A stretch of DNA of 64,000 bases from Stachybotrys elegans (GCA_020746835.1 JAGPNK010000015.1:248001-312000); one strand, 5' to 3'. Shown: positions 27,817 to 40,800, counted from the stretch's first letter. Notes: generated by a model not told the origin, from the sequence alone. Made by a program: numbers and translations.

Positions 27817-30800
27817 GGTCAGTGAGCCTGATACCCCTGGATAAGGACGGGAGGAAAGGGAGGGAGAGGGGGGACATGGTCTGCACGGGCGGTGGGACTT
27901 ACAGTGGAAAGGGACTGGATAATGTGGGATGATGTGCGGAGAGAGAATGGGCGAGAGGGAGAGGAGGGAGGAATGGATGTTTTTGAGCGGGGGTTTTGAG
28001 ACAGCCGATGAGTGTTGGTTCTAATGTTGAATTCAGAGGCTTGGAGAGAGAGGGAGAGAGAGAGGAGAACTCAAGACGGCTTTATAGACGACAAAGAGCC
28101 ATCAGCTACGAAGAGGGGGGATGGCTTCCTACCTGAACCCGAACACAAGGTTGAGGGCAAATAGCCCCGTGGGCTCGAGGTTTTGTTTGCTACACTCCAA
28201 TTCATGGCCCCATGTCCTCTGACCCAATGCCAGGTTGGGCGAGGCCGAGGACTCGTCTCTCATAGGGCGGCGGGCCAAGTTGTTTGCTTTGGTGGCGTAT
28301 GGCAAAATATGTCGCCGACGCTCCCACGCAGTCTAGTGCAAAGGACATGCAGGTCTGTGTGCAAACATTTCATCTGGTGAGACGGGGACCAACTCGAGGG
28401 ATATTCTTACAGGCAAAGAGAATACATATGGTAGATATTGGAGAGAGCGAGAAAGGCCATCAAGATGGTCGAGGCTGAGGCGGACTGCCCGATACGCGAG
28501 AGGGAGTATCGGCGGTACGAAGACGGGAAGCTGGGCGGGCTTCCCTGGGTCGATCATGGGCGTAATCATGACCATGCCATTCCTGGCCAGGATGTGCCAT
28601 GCAATTGCCCAGAAAACCACCAAGCCAAGGTGGGAGCACGGCGTATTCCACACTTGTTTCAGCCATGCAGCCCCTGGCAAGCAGCAGAGAGGAGAGGCGT
28701 GGGCCTGGGTAAATCTTGATCCCCTCGCACGAGTCCTGGCCAAGCTCTCTCGAGGAGGGTAACGCTTGCGAGATCATCTCCCATAGCTGGTAAAAAAGAA
28801 AGAAAGAAAGAAAGCCCCGATGTCTCTCCGTCGCAAACTCAACCCCTGCTTGCATGGGAGGGCTGAAGGAGAGGGAGGGATAGAGGAGGGAACCTGGGAA
28901 GTACTGGTACAGGTACAGGTACATGGAGGAGGTTATGGCCTTGCTGGGTGGGAAGAATGAGGCTGATCTCTTGCTGAAAGCAATCACATCTCGTCATAGA
29001 CGAAAGCCGGCAGGCTGTTATCTCGGTGGTCCGTGGACATGTTTGCTTGCCAATGCACCATGGAGATACGCCTCTCCTGCTGCTTGCGCTCGATTGGCAT
29101 ACGAGCTGCCGATGACAGGAAGAGTTGCGTAAAACCCGGCATCGGGCGAGCTATTGCTATGTCCACACCCCTATGCCTGCGATGGGGTCGACAGGCAATC
29201 CTGCCGTGCGACGGCACCGAGAATGTGGCTGCCTGTCCTAGCAGGAGACAGGGACAGGCCCACGATGCGAGCATTTTCCGTCCTTGGACAGGGCGGCTCA
29301 GGGAAGCGAGGGAGCTGAAAAGGCTTGCCGGAGATGGGCGTTGGCGGCAGTGGGAAAGGATGAAATAAAATGAATAAGAAAAAGGAAGAAGAAGGGAGAG
29401 GAGAAGATGATAGAGAGGGGGATGGTAGAGAGGGGGATGACGGAGAGGGGGATGACGACGAGGAAGAGGGCGACGAGGAGACATGGAGACCATGATGGAG
29501 GATATGCAAGAAGAAGAGGAATAAATACAAAAGAGATGATGGTGAGGGCTGATATTGCGATAGAGTAGGTGTGTGCAGCGAGGGAAAAAGAACAATGATG
29601 TATGAGAACAATGATGGTTGCCCTGTTGCCCGGAGGACCAGGCAACAGAGTCAAACAATGAAGGGATCGTCAGAATCACCCGTTGGCCGGAGCCAGAGAC
29701 CAACGAGGGGGCTGCGGCAGGAAAAGTGTATGTAGTCGGGGGAACCAGAGCTGGAGTAGGCAATGCATCGTACACGAATCCCTCGAGCAGTGTATACTGT
29801 TTCTGGGATTGCTACACCTTCACAGTGCTGCAATGCGTTACGTATATTCCCGAGAATCAGGAATAGCTGGAGTGACTGGGGGGATGTTGATTGCCGAGCA
29901 TCGCTCAATCCGGCGTTGAAGCCATTCTTAGGGACAGAAAGAAACATGGCAAGTTGCAAGTCATGGTCGGTCCGTCAGTTGGCGGTGTGAATGTGAACCA
30001 AGTATGAAAGGAAGGCCTTGACTTGGAAGACATATCTTGTCTGGGGTCATGGCAATTTTGGGAAAATACAGCCCAATAATGGACACTGGGTTCTATCCGT
30101 GTGCGATAGACAATTGAAATGAAGAAAATATCCTCTTTGAACAAGCAAAAGCTGCTCTGTACGTTGCTAGAAACGAGGTCTGAATGGACCACGTCAGAGC
30201 GACGGTTGATGGAGCTAGACGCAGACCGACTGTCAACCATGTAGACGGTGAAGGAGTAGAGCCTAATGGAAGTCCTGAGGCAGCGCAGCATCCATCTGGT
30301 GCCTCACGCATCACATGAAAGCGACTCAGCTCCGGCCTTTCCGTGCGCCTCCTATCCATCCAAGCGATCAGACTTTGTCCGCGGCAGCCAGTACTCATCA
30401 TGGGAAATCGACAACCACGTACCTAGAAATGGCACGGAATGCGGGATATCGTGATGGAAATGTGGACAAGGCACGGCTGGGCAGCGACAAAGCCGTCAGG
30501 TTGACATGCAATGCGGGGGTTTCGAGGGTTGAGCGTCAAACGGGCGCTATTTTGGGCACCCATCCCCACCCACAGAGGGTGTGATTGGCTGGCTGGCTGG
30601 CGTTATAGGGCTCAAGTGCGCTGAGGGTCCTGATGGTGGCCGTTCGTGGCCAACCGTGGCCAACCGTGTCGCAATGGATGCCACGGGCGGCGCTTGGTGC
30701 GTCGCGATGCCGTGCGAGGCGGGCGGGCAGAGACACAGAGGCGAATCGACCCGAATGAGAGCCCAATTTTGCAGCAGTCGTGAACGCGCGGGCAGGAACA

Positions 30801-31369
30801 TGTAGGGTGCAGGCAATCATCTGCTTCTGAACCGAGGCCGCGAACGCGCCGACATGCCAGGAACCTCCCCCGCCACCCAATTCTGCACCAGCCGGGATGT
30901 AGCCCCCAGGTACTTGAGTCACACCACCTGAGACAGGCGCTTGGGCTGGCAGGCCAGGCCAGGCGTCGCTCGCATCTTCCGAAAAACCCCAACCTTCGAT
31001 CAATTCTTTGTCCTCAACGGCCTTGATCCACCCGCGACAATCCCCTCTTCCTACCAACCGAATCCTCTTTTTTTATTATTCATTTCTTCTTGTCCATCTT
31101 CCTTTACGATACCCGAGTCGCATATTCCGTTTCCATCCGTCCGTCCAGCGCCCGCGACCCCGTTCCGAGGCCGCCAAACCAACCAGCCACCAGCCTCTGT
31201 GCCACCTCGCATTTTCGTCATCGCCCAACTCAGCCTCTCTTCACCTCTGCCTCACCCTTCGACCAGACCCGTGCGCCGCGCCCACCTTCACCGCCTCGTG
31301 CCAGACGCACAGCTCTCCTCGCTCACTCTCTCCCTTTTACCGGCCTCTTGCCCGACCGATGATTTGAAA
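27817..31369. other. 3.5-kb gene-free spacer
   Basis: Frames here (for example a 263-codon one on the minus strand at 28984-29775) begin with non-ATG codons or run through Ser/Pro/Leu low complexity and G/A-rich tracts (29380-29520). A C/T-rich leader at about 31020-31365 precedes the next gene. No gene or RNA is recognised. Confidence 0.5.
28080..28086 (-). promoter_or_regulatory. TATA-like element upstream of the 85-aa Cys-rich gene
   Basis: TATAAAG on the minus strand, 264 bp upstream of ATG 27816, in an otherwise GC-rich purine/pyrimidine tract. Use as a core promoter is inferred. Confidence 0.35.
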
Positions 31370-33988
31370 ATGTCGTCCAAGGACCGTGACGCCGACGTCG
31401 ACGTCGAGGACAAGCCCCGTGAAAAGCCTCGCCGCTCCAAGTCCGAGCGGAAGCCAGACCGCGAACGCAGCGACCGCAGCGAGCGCGGCGAGCGCGGCGA
31501 GCGAGGCGAAAGGGAGCATCGCCACCACCGCTCCTCCAAATCCACACGCAGCAAGCTCAGCGAGGGCGGCAGCGAGACGCACTCGCACGTTTCGTCCCGT
31601 CACCGCCACCGCCGGGACAAGGACGAATCCAAAGACCGCGACCGCACCATGTCGGCCAGCGACCTCCTCTCCGACCTGGCCAAGTCGTCCCTCGAGGGCC
31701 GCTCCCGCGTCTCCTTCCCCTACCCGTCCTTCAGCAAGGCCCACAGCAAGGAGGCCGTCGTCAGCCGCGAGGAGCTCGGCCTCGGCAAGCGCTCCGACCC
31801 CTTGACCCCCGAACCCACCGACCTAGGCGGCGGCGGCGGCGGCGGCGACGACCGCCGCTCCAAGGCCTCGAGCGCCGACCGCAAGTCCTCCACCTCGGCC
31901 AGCAAGAGCAAGGACCGCCCCCCCACACCGCCTGACACGGATGTGTCCGCCAAGAAGAAGACGTCGGAGGAGAGGCTAAAGGACGAGGACAAGCTGGAGC
32001 GCCCGAGATCGCGCGCCTCTGGCGTGTCCAGGTCGGCGTCCCGCAACGATGACGGTTCCAAGGTCAGCCGCAAGTCGGGCACCTCGAGCCAGGCCACTTT
32101 TGTCAAGATGCCCTCCCACAGGACCGAGGAGCGCCTGCGGTCCGATTCGCGTGCCTCCCTCAAGCGCTCCTCGTCCAACAGGAGCCGCAGGGACCCCGAG
32201 CCGCTCGAGGTGGAGTCGTCGCCCTCGAGCGCCCAGGACTCGTCCCCCAAGACACCCACGCAGACGCCGCAGTTCCCGCCACACATGTATGCCACCGCTG
32301 CCTCGGGCTCTGCTCTCGATGGCTCCGAGCTCAATATCCCTTCCAAGACGGCTACCCCTGCCTCGGCAGCACCCTTCTCGGCGCCTCCGCCCCCGCCTCC
32401 CCCTCCACCGCCCGCCCTCGACGTCCAGGAGGTGCCTCGAGTCGACTATCTTCTGCAGAATGGCGGCCTCGCATACCCCATCCCCAAAAACTTCCTCTCC
32501 GTCCTGCCTCGCCAGAATGGAACCCGCCCTTCCAATCCTCCGCTGGCCGGTGCCGATACCCTCTTCGCCCCCTTCTTCAACCTCCTCGACCAATACTCTA
32601 CCGTCATCAACAAGCACGGCTCCGTCGCTGTAGCCACGGGCCACCGGTCTGTCGCCCGCCGTCTCCTCGACAGGTTGGAGAATGTCTTCTCCCGAGACCT
32701 GCCTCCCCGCGGCTGCTCATGCGTCATGTGCGAGAGGTCCCACGAGATCCACCGGGGTCTGACCTGGGGCGATGTCCTGGAATGGGTCTGCGGGCGGCTG
32801 GAACTCCCCCAGTGGCCCCCATTCGACCTTGCCGAGATTGGCTCCAAGGCGGCTGAGATCTCGGCCGAGGAGCCCCAGAGGCCGGCCTCGCCCATCAAGA
32901 TGGACCCCGACATTGCCGAGGAGTTTAGGGAACACTACTTGCGCCAGTCGAAGAAGGTCCGGTCTGCTGTTGACAAGTGGCTCAGCAGCACGGGCGAGAC
33001 GCCCGTACCGCCTCCCCAGGAGGTCGACGACGAGACGTTGACCTTTGCCATCTTGACGAACCTCGACCCGGAGGATCGTCCCTTTTTCAATGCTCTCATG
33101 ACTGGCTCCAAGGAGCTGCGGCCATCTACGCGTGCACCTACGCCAGTGTACCGACCTAGAAACGACATGCTCATCAAGACTGGCCTATCACTGCAGAGGC
33201 TCTACCGACTGGGCCAGACCCCCCGAGATTCCGAGTGCGCCATGTATCTCATCAAGAACCCGCACACGCATGACCTGCTCGTGACCATGTCGGACATCAA
33301 CGACTCGGAGTGGGAGATTCTCATCTCGGGACGCTTCGACGGGTTCCTCTGGTCTGGGGCTGAGATTGACGAGCCCAGCGGCGGGCTCGAGTCGCGGGGT
33401 GCGACGCCTGCCAGTGGAGTATACCCGTCTCGGTCCATGATGAGCCCAGGCCCCAGGGGGCCATCGGCCATGGGGTCTAGAAACGCCACGCCCTTCTCTG
33501 CTTACTCCCGGGGCCCCACCCCAGCATCGTTTGTGAGCCTCGCCTCGTCTACGTCTCCGGGGAGCCGGCAGCCCGTGTCCAATGACGAGGAGATGGAGAT
33601 GGCGGCGATTGCAGAGATTGAGCGGGAAATCTACTCGGGGATGGAGGCGCTGGAGGACGCCTTTGAGAAACTGCACCTCAAGGCCGAGGTGGTGCGCACG
33701 GCGCTGAGGCAGCGGGGCGCCGGGCTCATGCAGAACCTCCAGAACAGGCGACGCATCGACGTGCTCCCCAACCCCCCGTCGGGCAACTCGCAGAGCTCTG
33801 GGTACGAGCGACCCGGCTGGGCTGTTGGCAGTGAATGCGACGCCAGCGACAGCGAGTGGGGTATGGACGACATGGATATTATGCCCGATGATTCTGCCAG
33901 CAACATCAGCAGCTCGCGCCACAGGCGGCCCAAGAGGCGAACTGAGCGGCGAACCCCTGCGCCGATTGAGGAGGACGACGAGGAGTGA
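31370..33988 (+). CDS. Hypothetical large protein with disordered Ser/Arg-rich N-terminus and conserved Cys-containing core (872 aa)
   Basis: One exon starts at the first in-frame ATG in a good context (GAAAATG). Residues 1-330 are highly charged and Ser/Arg/Asp/Glu-rich (SERGERGERGEREHRHHRS), followed by PPPPPPPPPPA at about 343. A globular part at about 350-680 carries VPRVDYLLQNGGLAYPIPK, GCSCVMCERSHEIHRG and WGDVLEWVCGRLELPQWPPF, and then NDMLIKTGLSLQRLYRLGQ. The tail has Ser/Pro repeats, a coiled-coil-like piece (EMAAIAEIEREIYSGMEAL) and an acidic C-terminus. I recognise the general look of a conserved ascomycete protein but cannot name it with confidence. The CxCxxC motif could bind metal. 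The N-terminus suggests a nuclear protein (inference). Confidence 0.85.
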   Translation: MSSKDRDADVDVEDKPREKPRRSKSERKPDRERSDRSERGERGERGEREHRHHRSSKSTRSKLSEGGSETHSHVSSRHRHRRDKDESKDRDRTMSASDLLSDLAKSSLEGRSRVSFPYPSFSKAHSKEAVVSREELGLGKRSDPLTPEPTDLGGGGGGGDDRRSKASSADRKSSTSASKSKDRPPTPPDTDVSAKKKTSEERLKDEDKLERPRSRASGVSRSASRNDDGSKVSRKSGTSSQATFVKMPSHRTEERLRSDSRASLKRSSSNRSRRDPEPLEVESSPSSAQDSSPKTPTQTPQFPPHMYATAASGSALDGSELNIPSKTATPASAAPFSAPPPPPPPPPPALDVQEVPRVDYLLQNGGLAYPIPKNFLSVLPRQNGTRPSNPPLAGADTLFAPFFNLLDQYSTVINKHGSVAVATGHRSVARRLLDRLENVFSRDLPPRGCSCVMCERSHEIHRGLTWGDVLEWVCGRLELPQWPPFDLAEIGSKAAEISAEEPQRPASPIKMDPDIAEEFREHYLRQSKKVRSAVDKWLSSTGETPVPPPQEVDDETLTFAILTNLDPEDRPFFNALMTGSKELRPSTRAPTPVYRPRNDMLIKTGLSLQRLYRLGQTPRDSECAMYLIKNPHTHDLLVTMSDINDSEWEILISGRFDGFLWSGAEIDEPSGGLESRGATPASGVYPSRSMMSPGPRGPSAMGSRNATPFSAYSRGPTPASFVSLASSTSPGSRQPVSNDEEMEMAAIAEIEREIYSGMEALEDAFEKLHLKAEVVRTALRQRGAGLMQNLQNRRRIDVLPNPPSGNSQSSGYERPGWAVGSECDASDSEWGMDDMDIMPDDSASNISSSRHRRPKRRTERRTPAPIEEDDEE

Positions 33989-35003
33989 AGGCAGCGGAAT
34001 GGTATATAACGGGAAAGCTCATATACAAGGACCACGTTGAGTGGCCAAGACCATCTACGGGATGCACTGGAAGAAATTGGGTGGAGGATTACTGTCCCAG
34101 ACTTTTGCCATGACTGGAGTTTGCATACTTGTCGGATACCACTTTGTATTTCGGTTACTCGTCCTTGTTTTTTTTCTTCTCTCTTCTTCTTCCAACTCTC
34201 TCTCCTCTTGTTTCTGTCCCTTTCTAAGCCGTTGGTCTCGTTCTCGACGAGCCAACGCTTGACTACGAGTGTTTTAAGGGCTTTTTCTGTCTCACTCGAG
34301 TGGCATGGGAGGGGAAATGGTGTGACAACGGGCCGGCTCAATGTTTCCGGCATATGCCAAGAGCGGCAGCGACGTGGATTGAAATGATGAAGCGAGGGTG
34401 GAGATGGCAAAACATACATGTACAGTGATGAGCAGCTCAGTTGGGGGGGGCGGATGAATGGATGGACGACGGATCGGGGGGATGTACAAGAGGACGGACG
34501 GAGAGATTGTGCAGTAGCATCAATGAATGACAACAAGCTGGGTCAGCAGCCACAATTTCTCAAAAGGGTGAGACAGTGTATGATTGCATCCAGAAGTGCC
34601 CAAGAGAGGCCGGGATTGTCACCGGTGTTCAGCCATGTCGAGTCTGTCGAGCCTGTCCAGGCTGTCCCAGCTTGTCGAGGCCAACACCAACTCACCCGCC
34701 CGCTTTCCAATCATGTCGCGCAGCCGTCACACACCCCCTCGCAGTGCAGTACTAGCTGGGGTAGAGATGTACTGTACAAGTAGGCATGTACAGTACATGG
34801 ATGGCCCGGTTCGGACCATTGCTCCCCCAAGGCGCGTCGCTATCAAAGCTGGACCCTCCTCTCCTCTTGGGGACGACTCGATAATGCCACCTCGGCTGGC
34901 CAATGCAGTGGCCAAGAGGTATGTACGTGGCCAGGGTTTCATCCGATGGATGGTCGATTCTCAAAGAAGGGAGGGAGTACTATCAACAGGCATGGAGGAG
35001 GGA

Positions 35004-35019
35004 GGGGGGGGGGGGGGGG
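35004..35019. repeat. Homopolymer run (G)16
   Basis: Sixteen consecutive G on the plus strand, followed by GAGAGAGA. G-runs of this kind can form G-quadruplexes or be assembly-length artefacts. Confidence 0.9.
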
Positions 35020-35482
35020 AGAGAGAATGAGGACTCGCATGAAGAGGAGGAGGCGTGGCAGGCCAATGAGCAGGCATGCCTGGCTGCCGCTGTGTTACAT
35101 TCTGGAGTGAGGGGGCATTGAAGCAGAAGAATGGTGGTGTGCTGCGTGAGGTCATGGACGGCCATCACCTGCCCATACCATGCCATACCATGCCATCTCA
35201 TGCCGTGCCGTGCTATCTACGCCTCCTCATTCTCTGGGTGTCATCCGGCTCTGCGCAGCGGCAAAGGGCGATGATGGAGACGGTCAGGGGAAAAGAAAGG
35301 TGAAATAAGATGAAGCAAAATAGAAGGAAGATGATTGGGTGTATCGGGAGGATTGGGAGGGATGGAGGGTGGCTGCCCAGGATCGCAATCGCCGAGGTTT
35401 CTCGGGCGGGCGCCTGCTCATTGCCGGGGTTGATCTCTATACTGGACATACATACATACCTGTACGTACCTGTAGGGAGGGA

Positions 35483-35510
35483 GGCAGGCAGGCAGGCAGG
35501 CAGGCAGGCA
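35483..35510. repeat. (GGCA)7 microsatellite
   Basis: Seven perfect tandem copies of the tetranucleotide GGCA in the gene-free spacer. Confidence 0.95.
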
Positions 35511-36513
35511 CCTGTAGTAGGTCGCTACCTGTACCTGGTCAGTAGGCTGCTCACCGCTCCCTTTTGTCGTGGGGGCTTTCAGCTGGCCTTGTAGCGAACA
35601 CCGAAGTAGATAATAACAATAAAAATAAAAATAATAAAAAACAATCAGCAACCAAACATTAGTACGTGGGCATGGGCGTGAGATGAAAAAAGAGAGAGAG
35701 AGAGAGTGAGAGAGAGTGAGGGAGAAAGTAAGAGAGCAGGGGTCGTCCGAGCGGCTGGGACAGACAGCCAGGTCAGCCAGCTGTGACAAAGTCAGAATCC
35801 GTCCATCCTCGGTATGGCGTGGTTTGCTTTTGTTTCTATTTTCCTCGCCCTCCTTCCCTTTGAGCAAGCGAGGAGGAAACAGAGAGGCAGACAGATGCGG
35901 ATACGCGTCTTGATGCTCAATTCCACACCCCCCCCCCCCTTTTCTTCCCTCTCTCCCCCTTCTCCCGTCCCCCACGGGCGCGGCAATGGTCCGTCAGGCG
36001 GCAGCTACTCTAGCGCATCTCAGAAGGCTCCAAGAACTAAGCTGTTTCTTGCGACATTTTTTACGGAGCCAGCCCGATTGTTGGTGGCCTGTACTAAAAC
36101 TAATTTACCTGCTCTGCTAAATACGCGGAGATAGAGGCGGAGGTGGAGTTGGAGGTGGAGTGGTGAGAAGGTTGTTCGTGCTTTGCTCAACCCCCCCCCC
36201 CCCTCGATCAACCAGCCCGCGGGCGCAGAGTCCGGTTCCGCAGAGCTAATCTTTCCCATGACGAGGGTGAGGCTGAAGGGCTAGCATCGATGGGGTGAAG
36301 TGTGCTGGCCATCACCGCCAGCGTGCGGGCGCTACGGTAGGAAAAGAAGGACAAGAGGAAGCAAAGAGAAAAGAAAGATGACGAATATTTGCATTGTCCT
36401 TGTCCATTGCCAGCAGCGAGAACCGCAGGTACTTGATGCACATACCTACATACTTGGGGGGGGCGTGCGCCCGACCTGGCCGGAGATAAAGGGCCAGATC
36501 CCCGACGCGGGAC

Positions 36514-36540
36514 CAAGACAAGACAAGACAAGACAAGACA
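36514..36540. repeat. (CAAGA)5 microsatellite
   Basis: Five perfect pentanucleotide copies plus a partial sixth. Confidence 0.93.
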
Positions 36541-37871
36541 TCCATGGCGGGCGCTGGCTGCGCTGCGCATTGCCGTCGCGGCAACGGGAGATGGCAGGCA
36601 GTGCCTGTCAGAAAGCAGACACGAACAGGGCTATCACTGATGTATTCATGGTGCAGCCTTAGTCTCGGGCAGCATAATGGCCCTCGCCCGTCTCTTCGCC
36701 GCCGACATGCACAAGTGGTATCCGTAGATATCCGTGGAGACAAGAATGGCGGGGAAGTCGAGCGTCCCGCAAACGGGAGGGTATGCACCGCTTATCGGGC
36801 ATAGGAGCGAAGGGGATATTACTAGATGTACGTGTTTTCCAGGTCTGTTCGTCTTTGCCCGGCTATGTCGAGCACCCCCTTGTCCTGGACGGATATACGG
36901 ATACACGGTACTTTGATATAGCTGTGATAGACACAGATAGAGAGACAGTGTGTGTCTGTGTGCGTGGGGGCTGGGCTGTGAGACAGAGAGGCCAAGGAGG
37001 AGAGTGACAAGAATAGGTAGGAGAGGGGGGAGTGAGCTGGACATGGAGTGGAAGAAGATGATAGACAAAGAAAGTCCTTAATCTCGCGGTGGCGCTGTAT
37101 GGTCTTTGCTTTTCCCAGCGCTACATACGAGGTACCAGGCAGTCATGTCAAGGTGACGGGTTGTACATGTATGCGTCTTTGTCTCTGTCTGCCTGTGTCT
37201 CTTGTCTACGAGCAGGTTGCATCGGCCCAGCTTCCTTGCCCATGCCAGCCGTGGTCTGGACTGGCAGTGAATTGGAGGTGGTGTATCCGTACAGAGTACA
37301 TACAGTACATACCTATTGAGAAGCGGAGTCTGGGGGGGGGAGACAAGGGACGAGGGGGGGAGAATGAGGGGGTGTGTGTTTCTCCCTCCTCAATTCAGTG
37401 TGTCGCGACAAGGAGGGGCGCGGGAATATCAGGCCAGGCAGTGGCCCATGTGTGAGTGGGGGCTGCTCTTAGCGTACCCACTAAAAGCCGTAGCGCCCGC
37501 GGCCTGGGCCCCCGCTAGATACAGGATACAGGGCACAGGATACAGGGCCATGAACAGGCATGGCCAGGTAGGTCGAGGTACAAAGGGACAGGATGTACTC
37601 GGGGTGCTCCATCCTGTCCCTTCACCTCTTCGATTCTACATAAAAAGGGCAGCCGGCGACCACCTTGGCTTCCCTTTCTCCCCCCTCCCCATCTCCCCAT
37701 CTTTCGCTCTTCATGTCCACCTGCACCGCTGCGTCGCGCTGCGCCGCCTACTATACTGCTCCTCTTCTTGTCATTGCCTGATAGCCAATACTTCTACCCA
37801 TTCGCCTACTTCGTTTTGCCCTTCCTTCCCTTTCACCTACTGCCACACAGTTGGTTCCCAGACAGACCACC

Positions 37872-40800
37872 ATGGCAGTGCCGAACCCCAAACCCTTCTT
37901 CCGTGGGCACTGCGGCCTCTGCAGGCTCGCCTACGTGCCCGGCGACCTCGTCTACTACGGTGAGACGACGCCCATGACCTTCTGCTCTCTTTCCGACGGC
38001 CCTAACGCCCCGCCAGCCGACGGCTCGCGTGAATATGTCGTCGAAGTCACCGAGAGCACCGAAATGGCCTTCTACCACGGCGCCAGATACGCCTTTCACG
38101 TTTCCTGTTGCCGCCTTGCCACTGCCCAGCAAGCCGAGGATGTCGCCAGCCTCTTCGAATGCAGCGAGCGCGTCCATCGGCTTCGCGAGAAGCGCCGCGT
38201 CGCCTGGGCTCGCCAGCGTCTGACGGCCAACCACAGCCACGGCTCCGGCTCCGGCTCCGGCGCCATCATCATCCTTCAAGACCATATCCGCAAATACCTC
38301 ACCATCAACGCCATAAATCTGCTCCGCGCGCCCCCCGTCCCCGACTCGATCGTTTCCCTGTCGCAACAAATCTACTACACTACCGCCAACGTCGAGGGCC
38401 GCAGCTACGTCGTCTCGCTCACCAACCACCCGACCCCCGAGACGAAGCCGCTCGCAGTGCTCGTTCCCGAAATCAACCCGCGGTCTGTCGTCTATGTAGA
38501 ATACGATAGTTTTGGCGTTCTCTCGGTCGTGATTGGTAGCTCCAGCCTTAGGCCCTTGGTTCGCGGCAGGCGAGACCGCTCCTGGACCTCCTTTGCAGTC
38601 TCCAACTTTGCCCAGATTGTTGGTAGGACAAATGTAAGCCAATCCCATAGCGCTGACACGCAGTTGTTGATGCTCCGCACAGCGCGCCGTAATCAACAAG
38701 ATCTTTTGCACCTCACACTCCATGATGTATTGCCTGTACCCGGGTGACCTCTCTTGGGCTTTTCCGATGCCACCTAATCCGGCGCTCTATACGCAGCTGC
38801 TCCGGGGACACGTCATAGCGCCACGATTTCACTTCATCCCGCTGAATGCGCCCGGCATCTTTGGTTACTCAGCCTGCTGGCACGGGGGGCTCGTGTCGCT
38901 CTTTGCTCACACGTCTCTGGCTGACATGCCAGACTATGACCGGCCGCATGACACCTGGTTCTTCTTGCCCGTGAACGCACCTCGTGAGAGGATTGCCAGC
39001 ATCTGGAGGAGGGAGTCGGACACGCCAAACAACGGCTCAGTGGCGGTACGGTCCATGTTCCTATGCCTGCATCCAGGCTGTAGGTCGTACTGACTGTGAG
39101 CAGATCCAAACAAGCTCTGGCCGTCTCATGGTCTGGGGACCGTACCCCCAAGACGGCGACCAAGGCAGCCCTATCGACAGCGGAACCTTGAGCGATCATA
39201 GCGGGCGTTGGGAGCTGATTCACCTCGCAGGCCGCCGACCGTCCCGCATCCACTACGAAGATTCGGATTTCATCCATGCCCTTGCCTTCGAAGGCCCGAT
39301 GCCAAGCAGCGCAGGACGTCGGCTGGTTATTCCACCAAGGAATGTTCCCATGCACCCAGACTTACTCCCCGACCCCTTCTTCTACAACGAGGCCCCGCTC
39401 CGGGGCGTCGGCACTGTCATACCATGCAAGGTGGGCAAAGCCTACACTGGCATGGTCTTGTTGTATCGCGGCGGTCGCAAGGGCTCGGTCGGCTCAGTTC
39501 GCCTCGACAGACTTCGACGGCCAATCCAGCTCAACAACCGCTCGGATATATGGTTTGGCACGTCCTACGAGTCTGGCATGTATCCCTACATCTCAGCCAT
39601 TGCCGCCCGCGAGCCCCGCTCTCGATCCCCACGTATGCGCGTCAACGGAACGGCAAGACTTGGGTGGCGGTGGTCCAGAAGCCAGTCCCAAATCACGTTC
39701 AAGAACAGGAAGAACTCGGAACTGTGCCCATTGCTGGATTCCGGCAAGTGTGCGACCTATCCCTCGACATCAGCCACCCCACATTCTTCTGAGTTTCCAC
39801 TCACCGACTGCTACAGCGACAAGCCGATTGCGCCGGAGCACCTCAAACTGCTTGCGATGACGATGTATACAAGCGAGACGCCTGGGGAGAGCAGCAAGGA
39901 TGGGGCCGGCAGGGAGGATACAGACAACAAGAGCCAGCGATCCAGCAGACTGGAAGGCCACGACGAGGAAGGCCACGACGGGGAAAGAAACAAGGGCAAT
40001 GGGGTTGATACTTCTTGTGCCGACGCTATGACCGAGTCTGAGATTGATAGGAGGGTGTCAATTAGGGTCCATGCTGTGCTGATGGCGAGATACAGCACGA
40101 GGAGCAGGACGTCGACCGCACCGGGCAACGTCATGAGGCCGACGGGTAACTACATGTGGACGGCCAGGGAGCGCATGAGACAGGAGGATGAAGAGAGGGA
40201 GAGACAATTAGAAAGGGAGAGGGGGAGGGAGAGAGAAAGGGAAATGGCCCTCGCGGCTAATGCCAACAGGTCTGGTGCTGGCAACGACAGCCGACCGGGG
40301 GAAGGCAGTGGCACCAGGCGCACGCGGGACGAGGACAGTGATGCCGAGGATCAGAGGCTCATGAGGGAGGCCTTGGAGAGCCACGGCAACAGGGATTTTT
40401 ACGATCAGATTTATCGTGTAAGACTCCCGAGCGCCGAGTCGCCCAATGGCTCTGCGAGAGATGACCCAGCGATTGGCGCAGGCAATGATGAAGAGGACGA
40501 GATAGATGACAGCCCGGCAACACAGCCCATGCGCCCTGCGCCGGTTTCGTCGTCACTCTATGGCCGAACGACTACGATGCGGGTTTCGAGGGAAGGCGCG
40601 TTTGAGGTGGGCAATGCCCCGAGGGCCGGGCCGGCTTACAGCCCTCTGACGGTTGAGACACGCAATGGCACAGCGACGGCGATGGCGAGGACCACGGGTA
40701 TGAGAGACGCCCCGGCGGCTCAGTCAGGCATCGCCTCGAGAGCCGGGACAGCCTATGACCCGATAGAACGTCCGAGGAAGCACTCGAGGACTGGGGAAGG

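Larger units (their letters stand above)
33989..37871. other. 3.9-kb gene-free spacer rich in simple repeats
   Basis: No frame is convincingly coding. The stretch holds a 16-G run (35004-35019), (GGCA)7, (CAAGA)5, C runs at 35928-35939 and 36191-36203, GA-rich tracts around 35690-35735 and CCATAC/CCATGC repeats near 35170-35200. A C/T-rich leader (37600-37870) precedes the next start codon. It contains the 3' UTR of the 872-aa gene and the promoter of the 1127-aa gene. Confidence 0.55.

Noticed and set aside
28984..29775. 263-codon minus-strand frame in the spacer
   Set aside because: Composition is low-complexity Ser/Pro/Leu from G/A tracts, with no recognisable domain.
30941..31369. 143-residue N-terminal extension of the 872-aa protein
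   Set aside because: The extension begins at a TTG codon and covers a C/T-rich leader; the first ATG is at 31370.
33631..34536. 301-codon minus-strand frame over the end of the 872-aa gene
   Set aside because: Half of it is antisense to coding sequence and the rest is Ser/Arg low complexity in a 3' flank.
37833..38723. 296-codon minus-strand frame over the orphan gene
   Set aside because: Antisense shadow; the plus-strand exon has good splice sites and a coherent protein.
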